NCBI RefSeq assembly: GCF_042731755.1
Contig: NZ_JBHWLR010000008.1
Coordinates: forward strand, 1-64,000
Reading direction: 5' to 3'
DNA: 64,000 nucleotides
DNA from: Promicromonospora sp042731755
GTDB lineage: Bacteria > Actinomycetota > Actinomycetes > Actinomycetales > Cellulomonadaceae
Shown here: one piece after another, positions 51,045 through 60,107 of the stretch
How the letters are laid out: every line of letters begins with the position of its first letter
Numbering within the stretch: position 1 is the first letter of the stretch
Position numbers and translations under genes: made by a program
Notes under the pieces: generated by a model
Seen by the model: only the letters and a program-made list of their open reading frames with translations
What the model was told of the DNA's origin: nothing
The model's database searches: none

Positions 51045-51126
51045 GACCACTCCCCTTCTCGACGAAGCGGCGATGTTAACGCCACCCGAGTTTCGCGGAG
51101 ATGACGCCGACGCGCAGCGAGACGGG

Positions 51127-51181
51127 CCGACCAACCCCCTGACTCGGCGCACCGCGTGCGCCGAGTCAGGGGGTTGGTCGG
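51127..51181 (-). terminator. Large hairpin downstream of the GH6 gene (copy 1)
   Basis: A stem of about 25 bp, from CCGACCAACCCCCTGACTCG at 51127 to CGAGTCAGGGGGTTGGTCGG at 51181, around CCGCG. It lies between the GH6 gene and the hydrolase gene, on the transcribed side of GH6. Confidence 0.75.
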
Positions 51182-51182
51182 A

Positions 51183-51229
51183 CCACCCGGCTGATTCACG
51201 CGTCCGGGGGCGGTGAGTCAGCCGGGTGG
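51183..51229 (-). terminator. Hairpin downstream of the GH6 gene (copy 2)
   Basis: CCACCCGGCTGA (51183-51194) pairs with TCAGCCGGGTGG (51218-51229), extending into a TCA/TGA pair. It is the first hairpin after the GH6 stop codon, followed by the larger one at 51127-51181, giving a tandem terminator. Confidence 0.75.
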
Positions 51230-51241
51230 GTGCGGCCGGGC

Positions 51242-52648
51242 CTAGCCGATCGCCGGGTAGGCGTTGGCGACCAGCATCTCGAACTGGGCCTGGAACCAGT
51301 GGCCCGACAGCGGGGCGTCCGCGAGGGCGCCCGTCAGCCGGCCGCCCAGCTCGCTGGACTGGTACGTCGGGTCGCACATCCGGTCCAGGCGCTTGCCCTC
51401 GTCGTTCGGGATCTCCGTGGACGAGCCGTCCGACTCGCCCGGGGGCTTGACCCAGACGTAGGCGTCGAGGTGCGACTCGGCGTGGCCGGACGGCGCGACC
51501 GTCGGCCGCTCACCGATGCCGGCGCCCGACGGGTTGCACCAGGCGCCGCGGTGGTTGCGGCGATCCACCTTGGACTCGTTGACGTAGGTGTTCAGGTCGG
51601 CGGAGGTGCTGACCGCCGTCGGACGCGCGGACCCGCCCCAGCCGTTGCGGCCGGTGTCGACAAGCATGCCGATGCTCGTCGGAGCGCCCTGCGCGACCAT
51701 CAGGTCGTAGAGGTTCGCGGTCCAGTCGATCTCGTCGAAGTCGGGGTTCCACTCGAACCAGCCGGCGGACTTCACCTGGCCGCCGCCGACCTGGAGGTCG
51801 GGGTTGGTCAGGTACGTCTCCTCCAGCGGCGTGGTGTTCGCCGTGTTGGTGACGAACCCGGACACGGCGTTCCACCCGTAGGTGCTGCCCTCGATCACGT
51901 TGGCGAACTCCTGCGCCGCGCCGCTGGAGTTGTTCGGCCAGCCGAGCCAGCCCGAGTGGGCCGCGTCGATGTAGGAGTACACGTTGCCGACCTCGTACAG
52001 CTCGGAGATCGCGTACTGCACGCCCTCGCGGTAGTACGGGGCCGCCGCGACGCAGTCGGCGTCGGACTGGTTGGTCACGAGGTTGGGCAGCGAGTCCGGC
52101 TCGATCGTCGCGACGATCCGCAGGTTCTCGTACTCGGGCTGGTTCAGCAGCGCGACGATCGGGTCGATGTACTCGGTCTTGTACCGGGTCATGCCTGCCG
52201 CGGTGGCGGGCAGCTCGCCGTTCGATGCGAGGGCATGGCAGTCGCGGCCGGGCAGGTCGTAGATGACCACGTTGAACACCAGGGGCGAGCCGCCGGACTG
52301 CGCCACCGCCTGGTCGAGGTGCCACTCGAGGCCGTGCTGCCGCTCGGTGCCCTCGATCGCGGCGATGCGGTCCATCCAGACCGACGTCGGCTCGTCGGCG
52401 ATGGCGCGCATGTCCGCCGCGAGGGCGGCGTCGCCCACCTCGTCGGCGGCCGTCTCGACCAGCGCCGACCAGTCCGGGTTGACGTACTGCGCGGCCCCGA
52501 CGAACGGGTTGTCCTCGAGCGCGACGGCGGGAGCGCTCCCGACGGCGACGAGCGCGGGAACCGCGAGCAGGACGCCCGCTGCCGCTGCCGCCACGGTGCG
52601 GGACCTGCGTGGGGACGTGCCGCGTGTGCGGCGAGGTGCTGATGACAC
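51242..52648 (-). CDS. Secreted GH6 cellulase (cellobiohydrolase/endoglucanase)
   Basis: A 468-residue exported enzyme. The Arg-rich, hydrophobic signal region (PRRTRGTSPRRSRTVAAAAAG, about 45 residues, in part Tat-like) ends near AVALEDNPF, and the mature protein consists of one GH6 domain. Family signatures are both present: VIYDLPGRDCHALASNGE near residue 128 and IVATIEPDSLPN near 178, the acid/base Asp region. NPDFDEIDW and RGAWCNPSGAGIGERP follow. There is no cellulose-binding module, unlike many Cellulomonas cellulases. The GTG at 52648 follows GGAGG. It is the downstream gene of the LacI-family regulator. Confidence 0.9.
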   Translation of the reverse strand: MSSAPRRTRGTSPRRSRTVAAAAAGVLLAVPALVAVGSAPAVALEDNPFVGAAQYVNPDWSALVETAADEVGDAALAADMRAIADEPTSVWMDRIAAIEGTERQHGLEWHLDQAVAQSGGSPLVFNVVIYDLPGRDCHALASNGELPATAAGMTRYKTEYIDPIVALLNQPEYENLRIVATIEPDSLPNLVTNQSDADCVAAAPYYREGVQYAISELYEVGNVYSYIDAAHSGWLGWPNNSSGAAQEFANVIEGSTYGWNAVSGFVTNTANTTPLEETYLTNPDLQVGGGQVKSAGWFEWNPDFDEIDWTANLYDLMVAQGAPTSIGMLVDTGRNGWGGSARPTAVSTSADLNTYVNESKVDRRNHRGAWCNPSGAGIGERPTVAPSGHAESHLDAYVWVKPPGESDGSSTEIPNDEGKRLDRMCDPTYQSSELGGRLTGALADAPLSGHWFQAQFEMLVANAYPAIG

Positions 52649-52775
52649 GGTGACCTCCGTTGGCCGGACCGAGCGCGCGCCGCGCCGGCCCCTGGGCCGG
52701 ACGACGGTCCGCGCACCACGGCGGCTCGTTCCGCCGCGGCATGGCGCAACTTTGCCTACCGTTTGGCTGCGGCAG

Positions 52776-52792
52776 AACCGTCTTAAACGATT
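52776..52792. promoter_or_regulatory. Candidate LacI-family operator upstream of the GH6 gene
   Basis: AACCGTCTTAAACGATT is an imperfect palindrome (AAyCGTyT on both sides) 128 nt upstream of the GH6 start, overlapping the stop codon of the LacI gene. The half-site spacing fits a LacI-family dimer. Binding is inferred. Confidence 0.4.
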
Positions 52793-53915
52793 AGCCGCCG
52801 GGCGGCGGCGCCGTCGAACCGCGCACCACGAGCCGCCCCACCGCCACGGTGCCCGACGGCGGCTCCGCGCCCGGGGCCCGGTCCGCACCCGGCCCGGACC
52901 CGACGGCGCGCCGGCCCGGACCGGTGCCGAGCGCGGTGCGCAGCGCCCGGCCGGTGGCCCGGCCGAGCTCCTCCACGGGGTACGGCACGGCGGTGAGCGA
53001 CGGCGTCGTCAGGTAGCACGCCGGCGAGTCGGTCCCGGCGACCACCGACAGGTCCCACGGCACGCCGAGGCCCAGCCGCCGGGCGACGTCGAGCACGAGC
53101 CCGGCGGTGGCGTCGTCGTCGGTCACCACCGCCGTGGGGCGGTCCGCGGCGGCGAGCAGCGGGCGCAGCGCCGCCGCCGCGCGCTCGGGCCCGTCGCCCG
53201 CGACGGTGCGCAGGTCGAGGCCGCGCCGCGCCAGCGCCGCCTCCAGGGCGGCGGCCCGGCGCGCGGGCGAGACGAGGCGCTCGGACCCCGCCACCATCGC
53301 GACCCGCCGGTGCCCCAGCTCGGCCAGGAAGCCGCCCACCTGCTCGAACGCGTCGCCGTCGTCGAGCACCACGTGCTGCCAGGTGGCGGGCGCGGCGTCC
53401 GGCGCGGTGCCCACCACGACGGCCGGCGCGGGCAGGGAGCGCAGGGCGGCGAGGCGCTCGTCGTCCGCCCGGACGCCCGTGACCACGAACGCGGCGTAGC
53501 GCCGCTCGGTCCACCAGCGGTCCATGAGCTGCGCGGCCTCGGCCGTGGAGCCGGCCACGTGCACGGCGAGCGTGAGGGTGTCCGGGCCAAGGGTCTGGAG
53601 CGCGCCGGTCACGAGGTCGAGCGGGAACGCGGCCCGCGTGCCGAACGGCTGGTCGTGCACCACGACCAGCGCCGCGGCGGCCGGGCCGCTGCGCAGCGAA
53701 CGGGCGGCCGTGGCGGGCCGCCAGCCGAGCTCGTCCGCCGCGCGGAGCACGCGCTCCCGGGTCGCGGCGGAGACCCCGCGGCGCCCGTTGAGCGTGTACG
53801 ACACGACGGCTGTCGAGACGCCGGCGGCCCGGGCGACGTCGACGATGGTCGGCCGTCGCGCAGGGGTCGAGTAATCGGACACTTCAGGATGGTTCGGTCG
53901 CGACGTTGGGACCAT
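52791..53915 (-). CDS. LacI-family transcriptional regulator next to GH6
   Basis: A 374-residue repressor. The LacI HTH reads TIVDVARAAGVSTAVVSYTLNGRRGVSAATRERVLRAADELGW, and the sugar-binding domain (about 70-340) contains LVTGALQTLGPDTLTLAVHVAG and FLAELGHRRVAMVAGSERLVSPARRAAALEAAL. Its ligand is probably a cello- or beta-gluco-oligosaccharide, because GH6 follows 142 nt downstream in the same direction. That is inferred from context. No start codon has a clear Shine-Dalgarno; 53915 is used, with a GTG at 53882 as alternative. The C-terminal 40 residues are Gly/Ala/Pro-rich. Confidence 0.85.
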   Translation of the reverse strand: MVPTSRPNHPEVSDYSTPARRPTIVDVARAAGVSTAVVSYTLNGRRGVSAATRERVLRAADELGWRPATAARSLRSGPAAAALVVVHDQPFGTRAAFPLDLVTGALQTLGPDTLTLAVHVAGSTAEAAQLMDRWWTERRYAAFVVTGVRADDERLAALRSLPAPAVVVGTAPDAAPATWQHVVLDDGDAFEQVGGFLAELGHRRVAMVAGSERLVSPARRAAALEAALARRGLDLRTVAGDGPERAAAALRPLLAAADRPTAVVTDDDATAGLVLDVARRLGLGVPWDLSVVAGTDSPACYLTTPSLTAVPYPVEELGRATGRALRTALGTGPGRRAVGSGPGADRAPGAEPPSGTVAVGRLVVRGSTAPPPGG

Positions 53916-53973
53916 AACCACGTAGCATGCACCCTTGGGTGAATTTTGCACAGCGTCAACGAAGACGGGTGTA

Positions 53974-53985
53974 TAAGCATGCTTA
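53974..53985. promoter_or_regulatory. Perfect palindrome spanning a start codon
   Basis: TAAGCATGCTTA, a 12-bp perfect palindrome, covers the ATG of the divergent sensor gene at 53979. It sits in the 63-nt interval between two divergent genes. It could be an operator or chance overlap with a GCATGC site. Confidence 0.3.
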
Positions 53986-56309
53986 ACGGAAAGCGCAGGT
54001 ATGTGATCGGGGTGCTGTCCCCGGTCGTCGGTGGTTACTACTTCGGACGGCTGCTCGCCGGGATCGCGCGCACCGTCCGCCCGGAGGGGCACCGCGTGGT
54101 CGCGGTGCAGACCTATCCGGCGGACCTGGAGCGCGAGCAGTTCCCGGACCGCCCGCCCGGCACCGCGGCCGTGAGCCTCGGCCAGCTCGACGGCGTCATC
54201 GTCATCACGTCGGCCGTCAACGAGGCGACGCTGCTGCGGATCGAGGCGGACGGCACGCCGGTGGTGCTGGTCAGCGAGCGCACCACCAGCATCGACGCCC
54301 CGGTGGTGACGCCCGACAACGAGGGCGGCACGCGGGCCGCGGTGGAGCACCTCATCGCGCACGGGCACCGGGAGATCGGGTTCCTCGGCAGCCTGCGCCA
54401 GGCCGACATCGTCGAACGGCATGCCGCGTACGTCGCGACGCTCGCCGCCCACGGCATCACGCCCCGGCCCGAGTGGCTCTACCGCACGGCCGACAACCAG
54501 GAGGCGAGCGCGGCGACCGTGGCGCAGGCCGTCGTGGGCGGTCCGGGCCTGCCGACGACGGCGACCGTCGCCGCCACCGACCGCAACGCGATCGGGTTCT
54601 CCCGCGTGCTGCGGGCCCAGGGGCTGTCCCTGCCCGGTGACCAGGCGATCGTCGGCTTCGACCACTCCGAGGCGGGCGCCCGCGTGCGACCGCGGCTCGC
54701 GTCCGTGGACCCGCACCACGACCAGGTGGGCGAGCTGGCCGTCTCCCTGCTCCTCGCCCGGATCCGGGGCGAGCGCGTGGCGGGCCAGCACCTGTCGCGC
54801 TCCACGCTGGTGACCCGCGAGTCCTGCGGCTGCGTCGACGCGCGGGCGGGCGCACTCCTCGAGGGCCTGCCCGCACAGGAGGGCTCGACGGCGTGGCGCC
54901 GCTTCGGCGAGGTGGCGCGGGCGACGTTCGACGGCGCCGAGGCGCGCCTCGGGCCGGGTGCCGACCTGGACTCGTGGATGCGCGGCGTGCAGCGACTCTT
55001 CCGGGGCGCGGCGGCGCTGGGCCAGCCGCCCACGCAGGCGACGCTCACGAGCCTCGCCGAGAGCACGCGCGTGCTGCGCCCCCACCCCGAGGCGCTGGAG
55101 CAGCTCATCCCGGCGCTGCGGTCGGTGGAGGAGGAGTTCCGGGAGGAGGTGCGCACCGGCCAGGGGACGGCCGGCCCCGGCGGGGAGCAGGCGCCGTCGG
55201 CCAAGGGCGGGGCCGGGGGCGGGACCGGGGCCGGGGCCGCCCCCGCGGGCGCGCCCCGCGCCCCGAGCCGGGCCGCCCGTGCCCGCGCCGTCACGCGGAC
55301 CGCGACCGACGTGCTGGTCGCTCTCAGCGCCGGGTGCACCCAGACCCTCCTGGCCCGGTCGGGACAGCTCGAACGGACGATCACCGACCAGTACGAGCTC
55401 GACCTCGACCTGCTGCACGCCGACGGGCGCGCGATCCGGGCGCTGACCTGGCTCCCGCGGGGGCACCGCAGCCCGGCCACGCTCGCCCTGTGGACGGACA
55501 CCGAGGGTGCGCCCGGGTCAGCCGGGTCGGCCGGCGCGGCGTCCGGACCGCCGTCCGGCCCGGTGGACGCGGCGCGGACCCTGGAGATCGTGGGCACCAC
55601 CGCCACGTCCCGCCAGGCGACGGCGCTGGTGGGCAGGCGCATGCCGGTGGGCACGTTCCCGCCGCCCGCGCTCTCGGGCGATGGGGTCGTGTTCGTGGTC
55701 CCGGTGACGTTCGGGCAGAGCGACTGGGGCATGCTGGCGATCGGCGGGGGCGTGGACACGCGCGCCACGAGCTCGCGCGACAAGTACGACCACTGGGCGG
55801 CCATGGTCGCCGTCGCGCTGGACCGGGAGGACCGGCTGACGTCGCTCCAGCGGCAGCGGGCCGCGCTCGCGGAGGCCGCGGACCGGGAGCGGGCGCTCGT
55901 GCTGGACCTGCGCACCGAGGTCGAGCGCAACGCGCTGGTCCAGGACGTCGCCCTGGAGGGCACCTGGGACTGGGACATCGCGACCGGGCAGGTCTTCTAC
56001 TCGCGCACCTGGCGCGCCCTGGTCGGCCTGCCCGACGACGCCGCGTGCACCGGCATCGAGGAGTGGACCGGGCGGGTGCACCCCGAGGACGTCCGCACCG
56101 TGCAGATCGCGATCGCCCGGCAGCTCGCGGGCGCGGCGGAGCCGCTCGACCTGGAGCACCGCCTGCTCGCCGCGGACGGCCGCGAGATGTGGGTGCGCTG
56201 CCGCGCCACCACCGTGACCGACGACGCCGGCGTGCGCGCCCGGATGATCGGCGTGCTGATCGACGTCACCGGCATGCCGGCGCGGGAACGGCGGGGCGTG
56301 GCGCGGTGA
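53979..56309 (+). CDS. Sugar-binding-like / PAS sensor protein lacking an output domain
   Basis: A 776-residue protein. Residues 5-280 are a LacI/periplasmic-binding-protein-like domain without the LacI HTH: RYVIGVLSPVVGGYYFGRLLAGIARTV, HLIAHGHREIGFLGSLRQADIVERHAAY, and VGFDHSEAGARVRPRLASVD, followed by RESCGC (residues 282-287). That motif is familiar to me from proteins joining this domain to GGDEF or EAL outputs. A helical middle region and Gly/Ala linker (about 285-435), a GAF-like part (about 440-615), a coiled-coil-like stretch (LQRQRAALAEAADRERALVLDLRTEVERN) and a PAS domain (WDWDIATGQVFYSRTWRALVGLP) end the protein. The stop comes straight after the PAS domain, so no GGDEF, EAL, kinase or DNA-binding output is encoded. 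Confidence 0.78.
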   Translation: MLNGKRRYVIGVLSPVVGGYYFGRLLAGIARTVRPEGHRVVAVQTYPADLEREQFPDRPPGTAAVSLGQLDGVIVITSAVNEATLLRIEADGTPVVLVSERTTSIDAPVVTPDNEGGTRAAVEHLIAHGHREIGFLGSLRQADIVERHAAYVATLAAHGITPRPEWLYRTADNQEASAATVAQAVVGGPGLPTTATVAATDRNAIGFSRVLRAQGLSLPGDQAIVGFDHSEAGARVRPRLASVDPHHDQVGELAVSLLLARIRGERVAGQHLSRSTLVTRESCGCVDARAGALLEGLPAQEGSTAWRRFGEVARATFDGAEARLGPGADLDSWMRGVQRLFRGAAALGQPPTQATLTSLAESTRVLRPHPEALEQLIPALRSVEEEFREEVRTGQGTAGPGGEQAPSAKGGAGGGTGAGAAPAGAPRAPSRAARARAVTRTATDVLVALSAGCTQTLLARSGQLERTITDQYELDLDLLHADGRAIRALTWLPRGHRSPATLALWTDTEGAPGSAGSAGAASGPPSGPVDAARTLEIVGTTATSRQATALVGRRMPVGTFPPPALSGDGVVFVVPVTFGQSDWGMLAIGGGVDTRATSSRDKYDHWAAMVAVALDREDRLTSLQRQRAALAEAADRERALVLDLRTEVERNALVQDVALEGTWDWDIATGQVFYSRTWRALVGLPDDAACTGIEEWTGRVHPEDVRTVQIAIARQLAGAAEPLDLEHRLLAADGREMWVRCRATTVTDDAGVRARMIGVLIDVTGMPARERRGVAR

Positions 56310-56327
56310 GGTGCGGCAGGCGCCGTC

Positions 56328-57617
<1,290 letters not shown>

Positions 57618-57634
57618 GGTGGCAGAGGTCCTTC

Positions 57635-58927
57635 TCAGCGCTGGTGGATGAGGTCGTGGACGGGGATGATCTCGTCGCGCTTGGGCCCCACGCCGATGGC
57701 GGAGATCCGGGTGCCCGACATCTCTTCGAGCGCCTTCACGTAGGCCTGGGCGTTCTTCGGCAGGTCGTCGAAGGACCGCGCGCGGGAGATGTCCTCCCAC
57801 CACCCGTCGAGCTCCTCGTAGATCGGCTTCGCGTGGTGGAACGCCGTCTGGTCGGTGGGCATCTCGTCGTGGCGGACGCCGTCGACGTCGTAGGCCACGC
57901 AGACCGGGACCTTCTCCATGCCGGTGAGCACGTCGAGCTTGGTGAGCACGATGTCGGTGAGGCCGTTGATCCGGGTCGCGTAGCGCGCGATCACGGCGTC
58001 GTACCAGCCGGTGCGCCGGGCGCGGCCCGTGGTGACGCCGTACTCGCCGCCGGTCTTGCGGAGGAACTCGCCCTTGTCGTCGAACAGCTCCGTGGGGAAC
58101 GGCCCCTCGCCCACGCGCGTCGTGTACGCCTTGATGACGCCGATCACGGAGTCGATCCGGGTGGGCCCGACGCCGGACCCGGTGACCGCGCCGCCCGCCG
58201 TCGCGCTGGACGACGTGACGAACGGGTAGGTGCCGTGGTCGATGTCGAGCATCGTGGCCTGGCCGGCCTCGAACAGCACGTTCTTGCCCACGTCGAGCGC
58301 CTTGTTCAGCTCGACGGCGGTGTCCGTGACCATGGGCCGCAGGCGGTCGGCGTGCTGGAGCAGCTCGTCGAGCGTCTCGTCGACCGTGATGGCGCGCCGG
58401 TTGTAGACCTTCACCAGCAGGTGGTTCTTCTGGTCCAGCGAGCCCTCGATCTTGGCGCGCAGGATCTTCTCGTCGAACAGGTCCCACATGCGGATGCCGA
58501 CGCGGTTGATCTTGTCGGCGTACGACGGGCCGATGCCACGGCCCGTGGTGCCGATCCGGCGCTTGCCGAGGAACCGCTCCGTCACCTTGTCGATGGTGCG
58601 GTGGTACGGGGCGATGATGTGGGCGCTGCCCGAGACGAGCAGGCGGGACACGTCCACGCCGCGCGCGATCAGCGCGTCCAGCTCCTCGAACAGGACCTCG
58701 ATGTCGACCACCACGCCGTTGGCGATGACCGGCACGACGCCGGGCGACAGGATGCCCGACGGCAGCAGGTGCAGGGCGTACTTCTCGTCGTCGATGACGA
58801 CCGTGTGCCCCGCGTTGTTACCACCGTTGAACTTGACCACGTAGTCGACGCGGGAGCCCAGGAGGTCCGTCGCCTTTCCCTTGCCCTCATCGCCCCACTG
58901 GGCCCCGACGAGCACGACGCCTGGCAT
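57635..58927 (-). CDS. purA: Adenylosuccinate synthetase
   Basis: A 430-residue GTP-dependent enzyme joining IMP and aspartate on the AMP branch. The P-loop region GAQWGDEGKGKATDLL, NGGNNAGHTVV, GTTGRGIGPSYADK, LFEAGQATMLDIDHGTYPFVTSSS, GVGPTRIDSVIGVIKAYTTRVGEGPFPTEL and LTKLDVLTGMEKVPVCVAYD are all present, and the length matches the family. purD follows. Confidence 0.97.
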   Translation of the reverse strand: MPGVVLVGAQWGDEGKGKATDLLGSRVDYVVKFNGGNNAGHTVVIDDEKYALHLLPSGILSPGVVPVIANGVVVDIEVLFEELDALIARGVDVSRLLVSGSAHIIAPYHRTIDKVTERFLGKRRIGTTGRGIGPSYADKINRVGIRMWDLFDEKILRAKIEGSLDQKNHLLVKVYNRRAITVDETLDELLQHADRLRPMVTDTAVELNKALDVGKNVLFEAGQATMLDIDHGTYPFVTSSSATAGGAVTGSGVGPTRIDSVIGVIKAYTTRVGEGPFPTELFDDKGEFLRKTGGEYGVTTGRARRTGWYDAVIARYATRINGLTDIVLTKLDVLTGMEKVPVCVAYDVDGVRHDEMPTDQTAFHHAKPIYEELDGWWEDISRARSFDDLPKNAQAYVKALEEMSGTRISAIGVGPKRDEIIPVHDLIHQR

Positions 58928-59003
58928 GGATCTCCACCTTCTCGAATTCCTAGGGTTGCCCCGCAGAGTGCGCTCCGTTGGCGCCCGCGGGCCGCGCCCG
59001 AGT

Positions 59004-59447
59004 CTACTTCGTGGTGGGCACCAGGGCGCGAACCTCGTCCACGGACGTGCCGGAGTCGCCCAGGAACGTGGCGCAGCGCTCGGCCTCGGCCTCCTCGCCG
59101 ATGCGGTGCGCGGCCTCCGAGAGGGCCAGCAGCGCGCGGAGGAAACCCTGGTTGGGCACGTGGCCGGCCGGGATCGGGCCCTGCCCGCGCCAGCCCGACC
59201 GGCGCAGCGCGTCGAGCCCGCGGTGGTAGCCGGTGCGCGCGTAGGCGTACGCCTCCACGTCGCCCGCGGCAGTGCCCGCCGTCAGCGCGCGCTCGGCGAG
59301 GACTGCCCACACGAGGGACGACGCCGGGGCCTGGGCCGCCACCGCGACCGGGTCGCCGCCGTCGGCCAGCTGCTCGCGCGCGGTCGGGTGGTCGTCGGAC
59401 AGCAGCGTGGGGGCAGGGCCCTGGAGCAGGTTCTCGTGGGAGCTCAT
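59004..59447 (-). CDS. DUF3151 domain-containing protein
   Basis: A 147-residue cytosolic protein of the actinobacterial DUF3151 family: HENLLQGPAPTLLSDDHPTAREQL, AVLAERALTAG, DVEAYAYARTGYHRGLDALRRSGWRGQGPIPAGHVPNQGFLRALLALSEAAHRIGE. The family is nearly always next to purA or the aldolase gene, and its function is unknown; the conserved YHRGLDALRRSGW segment resembles a helical TPR-like repeat. The frame extends upstream to 59552, but the MSSHENLL start at 59447 fits the family. Confidence 0.9.
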   Translation of the reverse strand: MSSHENLLQGPAPTLLSDDHPTAREQLADGGDPVAVAAQAPASSLVWAVLAERALTAGTAAGDVEAYAYARTGYHRGLDALRRSGWRGQGPIPAGHVPNQGFLRALLALSEAAHRIGEEAEAERCATFLGDSGTSVDEVRALVPTTK

Positions 59448-59498
59448 GCTCGAATTGTCACACCCCGACGACACCTCGGGCGGACCTGGCGCGCACTT

Positions 59499-59515
59499 GG
59501 GACAACACGGGACAA
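59499..59515 (+). repeat. Short direct repeat upstream of the first STAS gene
   Basis: GGGACAACACGGGACAA contains GGGACAA twice, ten nt apart (about one helix turn), in the region between the divergent DUF3151 and STAS genes. A regulator site on one DNA face is possible but unproven. Confidence 0.25.
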
Positions 59516-59608
59516 AGAGGTCGCACAGGATTGCCCTTGATGCCAACCACAACGGTGAATTTTGCCTTTCATCCGGTGCGATCGAGCAACAGTCGTTACG
59601 CTCGACAC

Positions 59609-60013
59609 ATGATCGAGATCGCGACGTCTCCCACGACGACGACGCTCGTGATCGCCGGCGACCTTGACCTCGCCGAACGAGACCAGTTCCCGGAGATCGC
59701 AGCGCGCGTGGTCGGCCTGCGCCGGCAGCTGCTCGTCATCGACATGTGCCGGGTGACCTTCATGGACTCCACCGGGGCCGCGTTCCTGATCTCGCTGGCC
59801 GACGCCGGGCGCAAGCGCGGCGGCGCCACCGTGATCCGCGGGGCCGACGAGCGGGACCTGTTCGTGCTCGAGGTGTGCGGGGCCATGGAGCTCTTCCGCG
59901 TGGACGACGAGCACTCGTGCGAGCCGGCCGCCCCCGACTCGGGGTTCGCGGTGATGACGTCGCGGGACGACGACACGTCGCCGTTGTCCCACCGCGACGC
60001 GTCCACTGCGTAA
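59609..60013 (+). CDS. STAS-domain anti-sigma factor antagonist
   Basis: A 134-residue single STAS-domain protein. The conserved phospho-acceptor region reads IDMCRVTFMDSTGAAFLISLADAGRKRGG, with Ser54 as the predicted target of an anti-sigma kinase. VIRGADERDLFVLEVCGAMELFRV follows. The protein is a partner-switch antagonist: dephosphorylated it binds the anti-sigma factor and frees sigma. It is convergent with the SpoIIE gene, which should provide the phosphatase. The last 30 residues are a disordered tail. Confidence 0.88.
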   Translation: MIEIATSPTTTTLVIAGDLDLAERDQFPEIAARVVGLRRQLLVIDMCRVTFMDSTGAAFLISLADAGRKRGGATVIRGADERDLFVLEVCGAMELFRVDDEHSCEPAAPDSGFAVMTSRDDDTSPLSHRDASTA

Positions 60014-60107
60014 AACGTTTCCCAAACGTCTCGCGGACGCGGCGCACGGTGCCCGAAGGTCTCGGGAGACCCTGGCGGGGTGACCAGGGGTCCACCCCGC
60101 CGGTCCG

